From assembly GCA_902472795.1 (NCBI GenBank), contig CABROZ010000039.1:1-18159 (forward strand): a DNA stretch of 18,159 nucleotides, in the 5' to 3' direction. Made by a program: the position numbers and the translations under genes. This DNA is from an uncultured Bacteroides sp. (GTDB taxonomy: Bacteria > Bacteroidota > Bacteroidia > Bacteroidales > Bacteroidaceae). The notes under the pieces were generated by a model. The model was given only the letters and a program-made list of their open reading frames with translations. It had not been told where the DNA came from and did no database searches. This document shows positions 7,225 through 14,722 of this stretch, piece by piece; the first letter of the stretch is position 1, and each line of letters opens with the position of its first letter.

Positions 7225-8871
7225 ATGATTTCAATAGACGGACTGGCCGTAGAATTTGGCGGCACTACTTTATTTAGCGACATTTCTTTTGTGATTAACG
7301 AGAAGGACCGCATCGCCCTCATGGGAAAGAACGGAGCCGGAAAAAGCACCCTGCTGAAGATTCTCGCAGGCATCCGGCAGCCCACACGGGGAAAGGTATC
7401 GGTGCCCAAAGACTGCGTTGTGGCCTACCTGCCGCAGCACCTGATGACGGAAGACGGACGCACCGTGTTCGAGGAAACTGCCCAGGCCTTTGCCCACCTG
7501 CACGAGATGGAGGCCGAGATTGAACGCCTGAACAAGGAACTGGAGACGCGCACCGACTACGAAAGCGACAGCTACATGCAGCTCATCGAACAAGTGTCGG
7601 CCCTGAGCGAGAAGTTCTACGCCATCGATGCCACCAACTACGAGGAAGACGTGGAAAAGACCTTGTTGGGACTTGGCTTCGAGCGGAGCGACTTCGGCCG
7701 CCCCACCAGCGACTTCAGCGGCGGATGGCGCATGCGTATCGAGCTGGCCAAACTGCTGTTGCAGAAGCCCGACGTCCTGCTGCTGGACGAGCCTACCAAC
7801 CATCTGGACATCGAGTCCATTCAGTGGCTCGAAGACTTCCTCATCAACAACGGCAAGGCGGTGGTAGTCATCAGCCACGACCGTAAGTTTGTAGACAACA
7901 TCACCACCCGCACCATCGAAGTGACCATGGGACGCATCTACGACTACAAGGTGAACTATTCCAAATACCTGGAGCTGCGCAAGGAGCGCCGCGAACAGCA
8001 ACAGAAAGCCTACGACGAACAGCAGAAGTTCATTGCCGAAACCAAAGAGTTCATCGAACGCTTCAAGGGAACTTACTCGAAAACCTTGCAAGTGCAGAGC
8101 CGCGTGAAGATGCTGGAGAAACTGGAACTGCTCGAAGTGGACGAGGAAGATACCTCGGCCCTGCGACTGAAGTTCCCCCCGTCGCCCCGCTCGGGCAACT
8201 ATCCCGTCATCATGGACGGCGTAGGCAAGACGTACGGCGATCACGTGGTGTTCCGCAATGCGACGCTCACCATCGAACGCGGCGACAAGGTGGCTTTCGT
8301 AGGCCGCAACGGCGAAGGAAAGTCTACACTGGTGAAGTGCATCATGGGCGAGATTGAACACGAAGGAACCCTGACGCTGGGGCACAACGTACAGATAGGC
8401 TACTTCGCACAGAACCAGGCTTCGCTGCTGGACGAAAACCTGACGGTGTTCCAGACCATCGACGACGTAGCCAAAGGCGAGATACGCAACAAGATACGCG
8501 ACCTGCTGGGTGCTTTTATGTTCGGCAGCCCCGAAGCCTCGATGAAGAAGGTAAAGGTGCTCTCCGGCGGCGAGCGTACCCGACTGGCGATGATCAAACT
8601 GCTGCTCGAACCGGTCAACCTGCTCATCCTGGACGAGCCTACCAACCATCTGGACCTGAAGACCAAAGACATCCTGAAGCAGGCACTGATGGACTTCGAC
8701 GGCACACTGATTGTTGTCAGCCACGACCGTGACTTCCTCGACGGACTGGTAAGCAAGGTGTACGAGTTCGGCCACCAGCGCGTCCGCGAACACCTTTGCG
8801 GCGTCTACGAATTTCTGGAAAAGAAGAAAATGGAATCGCTCAGCGAACTGGAGAGGAACAAGGTTTCCTGA
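7225..8871 (+). CDS. ABC-F family ATPase (ribosome-associated type)
   Basis: A soluble twin-ATPase of the ABC-F class, without membrane segments. Members bind the ribosomal E site and aid translation or protect against antibiotics; this member's role is not shown. The protein has 548 residues. Domain 1 has Walker A GKNGAGKST (34-42), signature SGGWRMR (165-171), Walker B LLLDEPTNHLD (185-195) and switch H218. A charged linker of about 70 residues (245-315) forms the P-site tRNA interaction motif region. Domain 2 has GRNGEGKST (360-368), LSGGERTR (446-453), LLILDEPTNHLD (466-477) and H500. Both catalytic glutamates (E189, E471) are present. The C-terminus is short, without the extra domain of Uup. 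Length and linker suggest a housekeeping YbiT/YheS/Uup-like paralogue rather than a typical resistance type, but I cannot settle this. It is monocistronic, with its own promoter and terminator. Confidence 0.92.
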   Translation: MISIDGLAVEFGGTTLFSDISFVINEKDRIALMGKNGAGKSTLLKILAGIRQPTRGKVSVPKDCVVAYLPQHLMTEDGRTVFEETAQAFAHLHEMEAEIERLNKELETRTDYESDSYMQLIEQVSALSEKFYAIDATNYEEDVEKTLLGLGFERSDFGRPTSDFSGGWRMRIELAKLLLQKPDVLLLDEPTNHLDIESIQWLEDFLINNGKAVVVISHDRKFVDNITTRTIEVTMGRIYDYKVNYSKYLELRKERREQQQKAYDEQQKFIAETKEFIERFKGTYSKTLQVQSRVKMLEKLELLEVDEEDTSALRLKFPPSPRSGNYPVIMDGVGKTYGDHVVFRNATLTIERGDKVAFVGRNGEGKSTLVKCIMGEIEHEGTLTLGHNVQIGYFAQNQASLLDENLTVFQTIDDVAKGEIRNKIRDLLGAFMFGSPEASMKKVKVLSGGERTRLAMIKLLLEPVNLLILDEPTNHLDLKTKDILKQALMDFDGTLIVVSHDRDFLDGLVSKVYEFGHQRVREHLCGVYEFLEKKKMESLSELERNKVS

Positions 8872-8890
8872 AAAATCTTTTTGCATACCC

Positions 8891-8937
8891 AAACAGCCGT
8901 TTCTCCGTCTTCGTGACAGGCAAACGGCTGTTTTGCT
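8891..8937 (+). terminator. Rho-independent terminator after the ABC-F gene
   Basis: A 12-bp perfect stem (8891-8902 AAACAGCCGTTT with 8922-8933 AAACGGCTGTTT) has a 19-nt loop, and TTTTG closes the 3' side. It begins 20 nt after the stop. The A-rich left arm would also let it work on the other strand. Confidence 0.85.
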
Positions 8938-8999
8938 TACCGCCTCTTTATCTGTTTTCCGCAAAACAGAAGCCCGAACAGCATAAAACGCCCGCAAAA

Positions 9000-9164
9000 G
9001 TGCATAGATATGCACGAAAACACTCCTGAAAACGCTTGTTTTCCACTTCCGCAACGCTTGTGCGGAGCTGGAAGAATGCTTGTATGGCTCGCGAACATTG
9101 CTTGTGCGGTACACGAACAACGCTTGTGTGCCTCGTGAACATGGCTTTCTGGTGGAGGGAACAG
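9000..9164. repeat. Degenerate tandem repeat, 22-bp period, with a 16-bp palindrome at its left end
   Basis: The core GCTTGT recurs at 9033 (CGCTTGT), 9055, 9077, 9099 and 9121, exactly 22 bp apart with no indels. A weaker unit follows at 9143 (GGCTTTC), and a very weak one may precede at 9011. The second half of units 3 to 6 ends in GAACA. Short dyads lie across unit borders, e.g. ACAA-CGC-TTGT at 9117-9127 and CCGCA/TGCGG at 9050-9054/9062-9066. Just left stands the palindrome GTGCATA-GA-TATGCAC (9000-9015). A 22-bp period cannot keep reading frame, and open frames across it look like chance. Function unknown. Confidence 0.8.
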
Positions 9165-9251
9165 TGATTTTGGCTTCGTTTTCCGTCGTTTCCATTCTAT
9201 TCCAACTGTAAACATTTCGCTATCCGTCTATCTATAAGAAAGATACAGAAA

Positions 9252-9338
9252 TCTGCCCGCAAAATTGCGCACATCCCGGGCAACGGGCAGAAATAACGGA
9301 TTCTCACCGCTTCGGAAATACAAAATGACATTCTGTCA
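9252..9338. other. Hairpin and dyad upstream of the beta-galactosidase promoter
   Basis: TCTGCCCG (9252-9259) pairs with CGGGCAGA (9284-9291) over a 24-nt loop; no T-run follows, so it is a weak terminator candidate. TGACA-TTC-TGTCA (9326-9338) is a 13-bp dyad that ends 17 bp before the -33 element at 9356, a usual place for an activator. The remaining bases between the tandem array and the promoter show nothing I can name. Confidence 0.4.
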
Positions 9339-9355
9339 AACCGTTTTCCTCCGCA

Positions 9356-9387
9356 TTTGCGAGACTTGATTTTTAGCGTTATCTTTG
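9356..9387 (+). promoter_or_regulatory. Bacteroidetes promoter of the beta-galactosidase gene
   Basis: TTTG at 9356-9359, a 20-bp spacer, and TATCTTTG at 9380-9387 match both parts of the Bacteroidetes housekeeping promoter. The ATG at 9416 follows after 28 nt. It is the best promoter in the window. Confidence 0.75.
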
Positions 9388-9415
9388 TCAACATATAACC
9401 TTAATATTCCTATTC

Positions 9416-12400
9416 ATGGTACATCTCTTAAAAAACAGTCTGCTCCTGGTTCTCCTGAGCTGCCTGTGCCTGACCAGCGCACTGGCAAACGACACCGCCG
9501 GGCAACCGGAAAAGCCTTACTGGCAAGACATTCAAGTGATTTCGGTGAACAAGGAAGCTCCCCGCTCCTCGTTCATGACCTACGGCGACCGAGCTACGGC
9601 CCTCACCGCCCGTTACGAAAACAGTCCCTACTACCAGCTGCTGAACGGCACATGGAAGTTCTATTTTGTCGATTCCTACCGCCAGCTTCCTGCCGGCATC
9701 ACCGACCTGTCGACCGACACTTCGAACTGGGCCGACATCACGGTGCCCGGCAACTGGGAAGTGCAAGGCTTCGGCACCGCCATCTATACCAACCACGGCT
9801 ACGAGTTCAAACCACGTAACCCGCAACCGCCGCTGTTGCCCGAAGACACTCCGGTAGGCGTCTATCGACGCGACTTCACCGTTCCCGACAGCTGGGACGG
9901 ACGCGACGTCTATCTGCACATCGCCGGAGCCAAGTCGGGCGTGTATGTCTATGTCAATGGCCGCGAAGTGGGTTACAACGAAGACTCCAAGAATCCCGCC
10001 GAGTTCCTCATCAACCCCTACCTGCAACCCGGCAAGAACGTGCTGACGCTTAAAATCTACCGCTGGAGCACTGGCTCCTACCTGGAGTGTCAGGACTTCT
10101 GGCGCATGAGCGGCATCGAACGCGACGTCTTCCTGTGGTCGCAGCCCCGCATCGCCGTGCAGGACTACCGCATCGTCTCTACCCTCGACGACACCTACCG
10201 CAACGGCCTCTTCCGCATAGCCATCGACCTGAAGAATCACAGCGGACAGGCCAAATCCGTCAGCATCGGTTACGAACTGCTCGATGCCGAAGGACGCACA
10301 GCCGCCGCATCCGAACAAACCCTGACGCTGAAACCCGACGGACCCACGACGGCCACCTTCCGGAAAGAACTGGAAAACGTCAGCACCTGGAGTGCCGAGC
10401 ATCCCAACCTCTACAAGTTGCTGCTCACCGTCAAGGAAGACGGCCGGGTGACCGAGGTCATCCCGCAAAACGTGGGTTTCCGCCGCATCGAAATCAAACC
10501 CATCGACCGGATAGCCGGCAACGGACAACCCTACACCGTGCTCCTGTTCAACGGACAGCCCATCAAACTGAAAGGCGTCAACATCCACGAGCACAACCCT
10601 GAGACAGGCCACTACGTGACCGAAGAGCTGATGCGCAAGGACTTCGAACTGATGAAACTGAACAACATCAACACCGTCCGCCTGTGCCACTATCCGCAGG
10701 ACCGCCGCTTCTACGAACTGTGCGACGAGTACGGACTCTACGTTTACGACGAAGCCAACATCGAGTCGCACGGCATGTACTATAACCTGCGCAAAGGTGG
10801 CACCCTAGGCAACAATCCCGAATGGCTGAAACCCCACATGGAGCGCACTGCCAACATGTACGAACGCAACAAGAACCATCCTTCGGTCACCTTCTGGTCG
10901 CTGGGCAACGAAGCCGGAAACGGATATAACTTCTACCAGACCTACCTCTATCTGAAGGAAAAGGAAGAAATGAACCGCCCCGTCAACTACGAGCGCGCCC
11001 AATGGGAGTGGAACTCTGATATGTACGTACCTCAGTACCCCAGTGCCAAGTGGCTGGAAGAAGTAGGAAAAACGGGCAGCGACCGTCCCGTAGTGCCTTC
11101 AGAGTATTCGCACGCCATGGGTAACTCCAACGGTAACCTTTGGGACCAGTGGAAAGCCATCTATAAATACCCCAATCTGCAAGGTGGATACATCTGGGAC
11201 TGGGTTGACCAAGGCTTGCTCGTCAAGGACGAGAACGGTACACCCTATTACGCCTACGGTGGCGACTTTGGTAAAGACATGCCGAGCGACGGTAACTTCC
11301 TGTGCAACGGTATCGTAGGACCCGACCGTACGCCTCATCCAGCCATGGCGGAAGTGAAATACGCCCACCAGAATGTAGGTTTCGAAGCTACCGACCTGGC
11401 CAAAGGCAAGATTAAAGTAACCAACCGCTTCTACTTCACCGGTCTGAAGGACTACGCCATCCGCTATGCCATCCGTGCCAACGGCAAGACACTGCGCGAC
11501 GGCCGCCTCACACTCGACCTCGCACCGCAAGCTTCGCAAGAGATTAGCGTACCCGTGGCAGGACTCAAACCCCAGACAGGCACCGACTACCTGATAGACT
11601 TTGAAGTAACCACCACACGGGCCGAAGGCTGCATCCCCGCCGGACACGTCATTGCGCACGACCAGTTCGTCCTGCCGCAAGTGCCCGCCGACAAGGACGC
11701 TTATCAGGCTGGTGGCCCCGCACTCAGCATCGACAACGAGGGCAACGAACTGAAGGTTACCTCCTCGAAAGTCAACTTCACGTTCAATAAGCAGTCGGGC
11801 ATCCTTACGTCCTACCGTGTGAACGGCACCGAGTACTTCAACGGCGGATTCGGCATCCAGCCCAACTTCTGGCGTGCTCCCAACGACAACGACTACGGAA
11901 GCGGAAACCCAAAACGGTTGGAGATATGGGAAGTATCGAGCCGCAACTTCCGCGTATCAAGCGCCACGGCCGAAATGTCGGGCCGCAATGCGCTGGTGAA
12001 CATTGTCTATAAGTTGCCTGCCGGAAACGAATTCTTCATTACCTATAAGATATATCCCGACGGCGTGATGAACGTATCCACCCGCTTCACTCCTGCCCAC
12101 TTGGACGGTGTGAAGATAGACATCTCCGAAGCTACCGCCACGGCTACCTTCTCGCCCGGACGCGATGCCCAAAGCGTCAGCGCACGCGACAAGATGGTAG
12201 TGCCCCGCATCGGTGTCCGCTTCCGCCTGCCTGCCACGATGAACCGACTGGCCTATCTTGGCCGCGGACCGCAGGAAAACTACTGGGACCGCAAGGCCGG
12301 CAGCCCGATAGGACTGTACAACAGCACGGCCGACGACCAATACTTCCCCTACGTACGCCCGCAGGAGAACGGTCACCACTGCGACACGCGCTGGCTCTCG

Positions 12401-12793
12401 CTGAACGGACGCGGAAAGAGTCTGCTGATTGTAGCCGACAGCCTGATGGAGTTCAACGCCCTGCGCAACTCCGTCGAGGACTTCGATGCCGGAAAGGCCG
12501 TCAACCGTCCCTACCAGTGGAACAACTTCACTCCGGAGGAGATAGCCAACCGTCCCGAAATAGGTCCTTACGACAAGCCTCGCCAGACACACATCAACGA
12601 CATCACCCCGCGCGACTTCGTTGAAGTCTGCCTCGACCTGAAGCAACAGGGACTGGCCGGTTACGACAGCTGGTACTCGCGTCCCGAACCCGAATACACC
12701 CTGCCTGCTGACCGCGAATACACCTGGGGATTCACCCTGATCCCCGGAGCAGGAGCCGGTCAGGCGGTGAAGAAGTTGAAATACACTTATTAA
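9416..12793 (+). CDS. Secreted GH2 beta-galactosidase, LacZ type
   Basis: Hydrolyses terminal beta-galactosides by the retaining GH2 mechanism. The 1125 residues start with a signal peptide (SLLLVLLSCLCLTSALA, likely cut after Ala24), so it acts in the periplasm; Cys16 in LLSC leaves a lipoprotein form possible. Order of domains: galactose-binding jelly roll (about 75-245, with FWRMSGIERDVFLW), an Ig-like domain (about 247-358), the TIM barrel (about 360-650), a second Ig-like domain, and the large C-terminal Bgal_small_N sandwich with FWRAPNDND near 818. The acid/base is E499 in SLGNEAGNG and the nucleophile is E563 in PSEYSHAMGNS, so the enzyme looks complete. Length is slightly above the 1024 of E. 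coli LacZ. No SusC/SusD, sulfatase or regulator gene is adjacent, so it is not in a visible polysaccharide utilisation locus. Other GH2 specificities are less likely because of the Bgal_small_N domain. Confidence 0.93.
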   Translation: MVHLLKNSLLLVLLSCLCLTSALANDTAGQPEKPYWQDIQVISVNKEAPRSSFMTYGDRATALTARYENSPYYQLLNGTWKFYFVDSYRQLPAGITDLSTDTSNWADITVPGNWEVQGFGTAIYTNHGYEFKPRNPQPPLLPEDTPVGVYRRDFTVPDSWDGRDVYLHIAGAKSGVYVYVNGREVGYNEDSKNPAEFLINPYLQPGKNVLTLKIYRWSTGSYLECQDFWRMSGIERDVFLWSQPRIAVQDYRIVSTLDDTYRNGLFRIAIDLKNHSGQAKSVSIGYELLDAEGRTAAASEQTLTLKPDGPTTATFRKELENVSTWSAEHPNLYKLLLTVKEDGRVTEVIPQNVGFRRIEIKPIDRIAGNGQPYTVLLFNGQPIKLKGVNIHEHNPETGHYVTEELMRKDFELMKLNNINTVRLCHYPQDRRFYELCDEYGLYVYDEANIESHGMYYNLRKGGTLGNNPEWLKPHMERTANMYERNKNHPSVTFWSLGNEAGNGYNFYQTYLYLKEKEEMNRPVNYERAQWEWNSDMYVPQYPSAKWLEEVGKTGSDRPVVPSEYSHAMGNSNGNLWDQWKAIYKYPNLQGGYIWDWVDQGLLVKDENGTPYYAYGGDFGKDMPSDGNFLCNGIVGPDRTPHPAMAEVKYAHQNVGFEATDLAKGKIKVTNRFYFTGLKDYAIRYAIRANGKTLRDGRLTLDLAPQASQEISVPVAGLKPQTGTDYLIDFEVTTTRAEGCIPAGHVIAHDQFVLPQVPADKDAYQAGGPALSIDNEGNELKVTSSKVNFTFNKQSGILTSYRVNGTEYFNGGFGIQPNFWRAPNDNDYGSGNPKRLEIWEVSSRNFRVSSATAEMSGRNALVNIVYKLPAGNEFFITYKIYPDGVMNVSTRFTPAHLDGVKIDISEATATATFSPGRDAQSVSARDKMVVPRIGVRFRLPATMNRLAYLGRGPQENYWDRKAGSPIGLYNSTADDQYFPYVRPQENGHHCDTRWLSLNGRGKSLLIVADSLMEFNALRNSVEDFDAGKAVNRPYQWNNFTPEEIANRPEIGPYDKPRQTHINDITPRDFVEVCLDLKQQGLAGYDSWYSRPEPEYTLPADREYTWGFTLIPGAGAGQAVKKLKYTY

Positions 12794-12816
12794 TCGACTA
12801 ATTTATCAGCATAGTT

Positions 12817-12848
12817 CTTGGCAAGTATGCGATTTACTTTTATCTTTG
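12817..12848 (+). promoter_or_regulatory. Promoter of the His/Cys-rich protein gene
   Basis: TATCTTTG at 12841-12848 is preceded, after 20 bp, by CTTG at 12817-12820 (three of four bases of TTTG). The small palindrome CTTGGCAAG (12817-12825) covers this -33 site. The ATG at 12871 follows after 22 nt. Confidence 0.6.
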
Positions 12849-12870
12849 CAACCATCAGAAGCTGAAAGAG

Positions 12871-13290
12871 ATGGAGAAGAAGAAAAAGTACATCGTATAT
12901 TTGCTTTTTTTAGTCAGCATCATCATGCTGGCTGTACCCGTCTTTCCCCATCACCACCATGCCGACGGCCTCATCTGTATGAAGAACGATGTAGAGCCCA
13001 GCTGCTGCCACATACCTCACCACCATCACCCGGCCGGACACCCCAACTGCTGCCACGACAAGGGCTGCATCGTCAGTCACTTCCTGCAGCGTACCCCACG
13101 TACCGAGCGTCAGGCTCCCGTACTGAAACCCGTCCTGCTGCCCGCCGCACTCAGCTCGTTCATCAGACAACTGGCCGCCTTCGACGAGCCTTGTCTATCT
13201 GACTCATACTCACCCTACATTGAATCGCTGCACGGCGTCTATATCGTCCGTGCCTCAGGATTAAGGGCTCCTCCCAGCCTTCTTGCGTAA
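12871..13290 (+). CDS. Small exported His/Cys-rich protein (resembles DUF6769), probable metal binder
   Basis: The 139-residue protein starts with MEKKKK and a hydrophobic segment (about 7-24), a signal peptide or membrane anchor. Metal-binding-like clusters follow: HHHH at 27-30, Cys36, CCH at 45-47, HHHH at 50-53, His57, CCH at 60-62, Cys66 and His70. The rest (75-139) has no motif I recognise. The pattern recalls the Bacteroidetes family I know as DUF6769, whose function is not established; the name is from memory. The gene lies just upstream of an RND metal-efflux pair with a matching promoter motif, so I infer a periplasmic metal buffer, sensor or chaperone for that system. This is inference from residues and neighbours. 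The preceding beta-galactosidase gene has no clear terminator, so some read-through is possible. Confidence 0.75.
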   Translation: MEKKKKYIVYLLFLVSIIMLAVPVFPHHHHADGLICMKNDVEPSCCHIPHHHHPAGHPNCCHDKGCIVSHFLQRTPRTERQAPVLKPVLLPAALSSFIRQLAAFDEPCLSDSYSPYIESLHGVYIVRASGLRAPPSLLA

Positions 13291-13315
13291 TTGTCACGGT
13301 GTGCCTTCGCGCACA

Positions 13316-13356
13316 TTGCAACCCGGTTGCACATCCGTATCACTACCTTTGCAGCC
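13316..13356 (+). promoter_or_regulatory. Adaptor promoter with overlapping palindrome, candidate metal-responsive operator
   Basis: TACCTTTG at 13344-13351 matches the -7 consensus; no clear TTTG stands 20 bp upstream. The 15-bp palindrome TGCAACCCGGTTGCA (13317-13331) sits where the spacer and -33 would be. A near copy of the half-site, TTGCAGCC, overlaps the -7 at 13349-13356. A G-U containing hairpin (GTGTGC/GCGCAC, 13299-13314) just upstream could end the previous transcript, but no T-run follows. Confidence 0.5.
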
Positions 13357-13406
13357 GGAAAAAGCATAGCATTAGTATTTAGCAAGAACTTAATCCATTT
13401 ATATCA

Positions 13407-14621
13407 ATGAAGAAACTGATATTTTTGGGAGTCCTCGTCGCATTGTCGCTGGGCTCCTGCAACAGCCGGTCCGCCGACACGCACGACGGACACAACCACG
13501 AGACCGAGAACCACGACCATGAGGCCGAACTGCATGAAGAAGCAGACGAGCACGACGGCCATAACCACGAAGCCGAAGAAGCCCATAGCGCCGGCAGTGG
13601 CGAAATAGTCCTTCCGCCCGCCAAAGCCAAGGCCGCAGGCGTTGAAGTAAATACCGTCGAACCGGGTACCTTCCATCAGGTCATCAAGACGAGCGGACAG
13701 GTACTGGCCGCACAGGGCGATGAAAGCGTAGCCGTTGCCACAGTGGCCGGTGTCGTATCGTTCCGCAACAAAAATGTAGTCGAAGGCATGCAGGTGGGCA
13801 AGGGAAGCCCGCTGCTCACCCTCTCGTCGCAGAACATGGCCGAAGGCGACCCCGTACAGAAAGCCCGCATCGCCTACGAAGTCAGCAAGAAAGAGTACGA
13901 ACGTATGAAAGCGCTGGTAGCCAGCAAGATTGTTTCCGAAAAGGAATTTGCCCAGGCCAAACAAGCATACGAGAATGCCCGCATCAGCTACGAAGCCGTA
14001 GCCCGCAACCACACCCCGCAGGGACAGACTGTCACCACCCCCATCGGCGGCTACGTCAAGAGCCTGTTGGTGAAGGAGGGCGATTACGTCAGCGTAGGCC
14101 AGCCATTAGTCAGCATCACGCAGAACCGTCGTCTCTTCCTCCGCGCCGATGTGTCCGAGAAATACTACAACGCGCTGCCCTCCGTGGCCTCGGCCAACTT
14201 CTCCACTCCTTATAATAATAAGGTATATAGCCTGACAGACCTGAACGGCCGCCTGCTGTCCTACGGAAAGGCTTCGGGCGAGGGCAGCTATTACATCCCC
14301 GTTACCTTCGAGTTCGACAACAAAGGCGAAGTCGTCCCCGGCTCCTTTGTCGAAATCTATTTGCTCACCAAGCCGATGGAAGGCGTCATCAGCGTGCCCC
14401 GTTCGGCCCTCACCGAAGAGCAGGGCAGCTTCTTTGTCTATCTGCAGATTGACGAGGAGTGCTACCGGAAACAGCTCGTCACCCTGGGTGCCGACGACGG
14501 CGAACGGGTACAGGTACTGACCGGTCTGCACGCCGGCGACCGATTAGTAACGAAAGGTGCCTATCAGGTGAAACTGGCAGGAGCAACGAATGCGATACCG
14601 GCGCACAGCCACGAACACTAA
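13407..14621 (+). CDS. Periplasmic adaptor lipoprotein of a heavy-metal RND efflux system (CusB/CzcB type)
   Basis: Membrane-fusion subunit that links the inner-membrane RND pump to an outer-membrane channel and may hand over metal. The 404 residues start with a lipoprotein signal; lipobox LGSC gives lipidated Cys18. Residues 26-60 are a mobile His/Asp/Glu-rich arm with ten His, including two exact copies of HDGHNHE (26-32 and 49-55). The two halves of the biotinyl-lipoyl-like domain are about 105-140 and 208-238, joined by an alpha-hairpin (about 145-202). Beta-barrel and membrane-proximal domains follow to about 395. The tail ends in HSHEH, a second possible metal site. The pump gene follows after 101 bp, co-directional. 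Which metal it carries cannot be read from the sequence; the His-rich arm favours zinc, nickel, cobalt or copper. Confidence 0.9.
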   Translation: MKKLIFLGVLVALSLGSCNSRSADTHDGHNHETENHDHEAELHEEADEHDGHNHEAEEAHSAGSGEIVLPPAKAKAAGVEVNTVEPGTFHQVIKTSGQVLAAQGDESVAVATVAGVVSFRNKNVVEGMQVGKGSPLLTLSSQNMAEGDPVQKARIAYEVSKKEYERMKALVASKIVSEKEFAQAKQAYENARISYEAVARNHTPQGQTVTTPIGGYVKSLLVKEGDYVSVGQPLVSITQNRRLFLRADVSEKYYNALPSVASANFSTPYNNKVYSLTDLNGRLLSYGKASGEGSYYIPVTFEFDNKGEVVPGSFVEIYLLTKPMEGVISVPRSALTEEQGSFFVYLQIDEECYRKQLVTLGADDGERVQVLTGLHAGDRLVTKGAYQVKLAGATNAIPAHSHEH

Positions 14622-14630
14622 TTAAACGAA

Positions 14631-14714
14631 AAATGAAGAATGGAAGCTGCGCTTCCTAATGAAGAATTATCCATACACAGGAATTCTTCGTTCTTCATTC
14701 TTAATTCTTCATTT
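14631..14714. repeat. 84-bp inverted-repeat element between adaptor and pump genes
   Basis: The ends are exact 11-bp inverted repeats, AAATGAAGAAT (14631-14641) and ATTCTTCATTT (14704-14714). Inside are the hairpin GGAAGC-TGC-GCTTCC (14642-14656) and a second inverted pair GAAGAATT/AATTCTTC (14661-14668/14682-14689). The GAAGAAT/ATTCTTC words recur throughout. From memory, similar ATGAAGAAT-type intergenic sequences are common in Bacteroides genomes. It carries no gene; open frames through it are chance. It may form an mRNA stem that changes the ratio of adaptor to pump. Confidence 0.75.
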
Positions 14715-14722
14715 AACAAGTT

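Noticed and set aside
7270..9195. 641-residue minus-strand open frame opposite the ABC-F gene
   Set aside because: It is the antisense shadow of a strongly conserved ATPase gene with GC-biased codons, and its translation matches no family.
8937..9215. Small minus-strand gene across the 22-bp repeats
   Set aside because: The 22-bp period shifts frame each unit, overlapping frames are equally open, and no promoter or recognisable protein is seen.
9428..10771. 447-residue minus-strand open frame opposite the beta-galactosidase
   Set aside because: Antisense shadow; Val/Asp/Gly-rich low-complexity translation and a fully supported gene on the plus strand.
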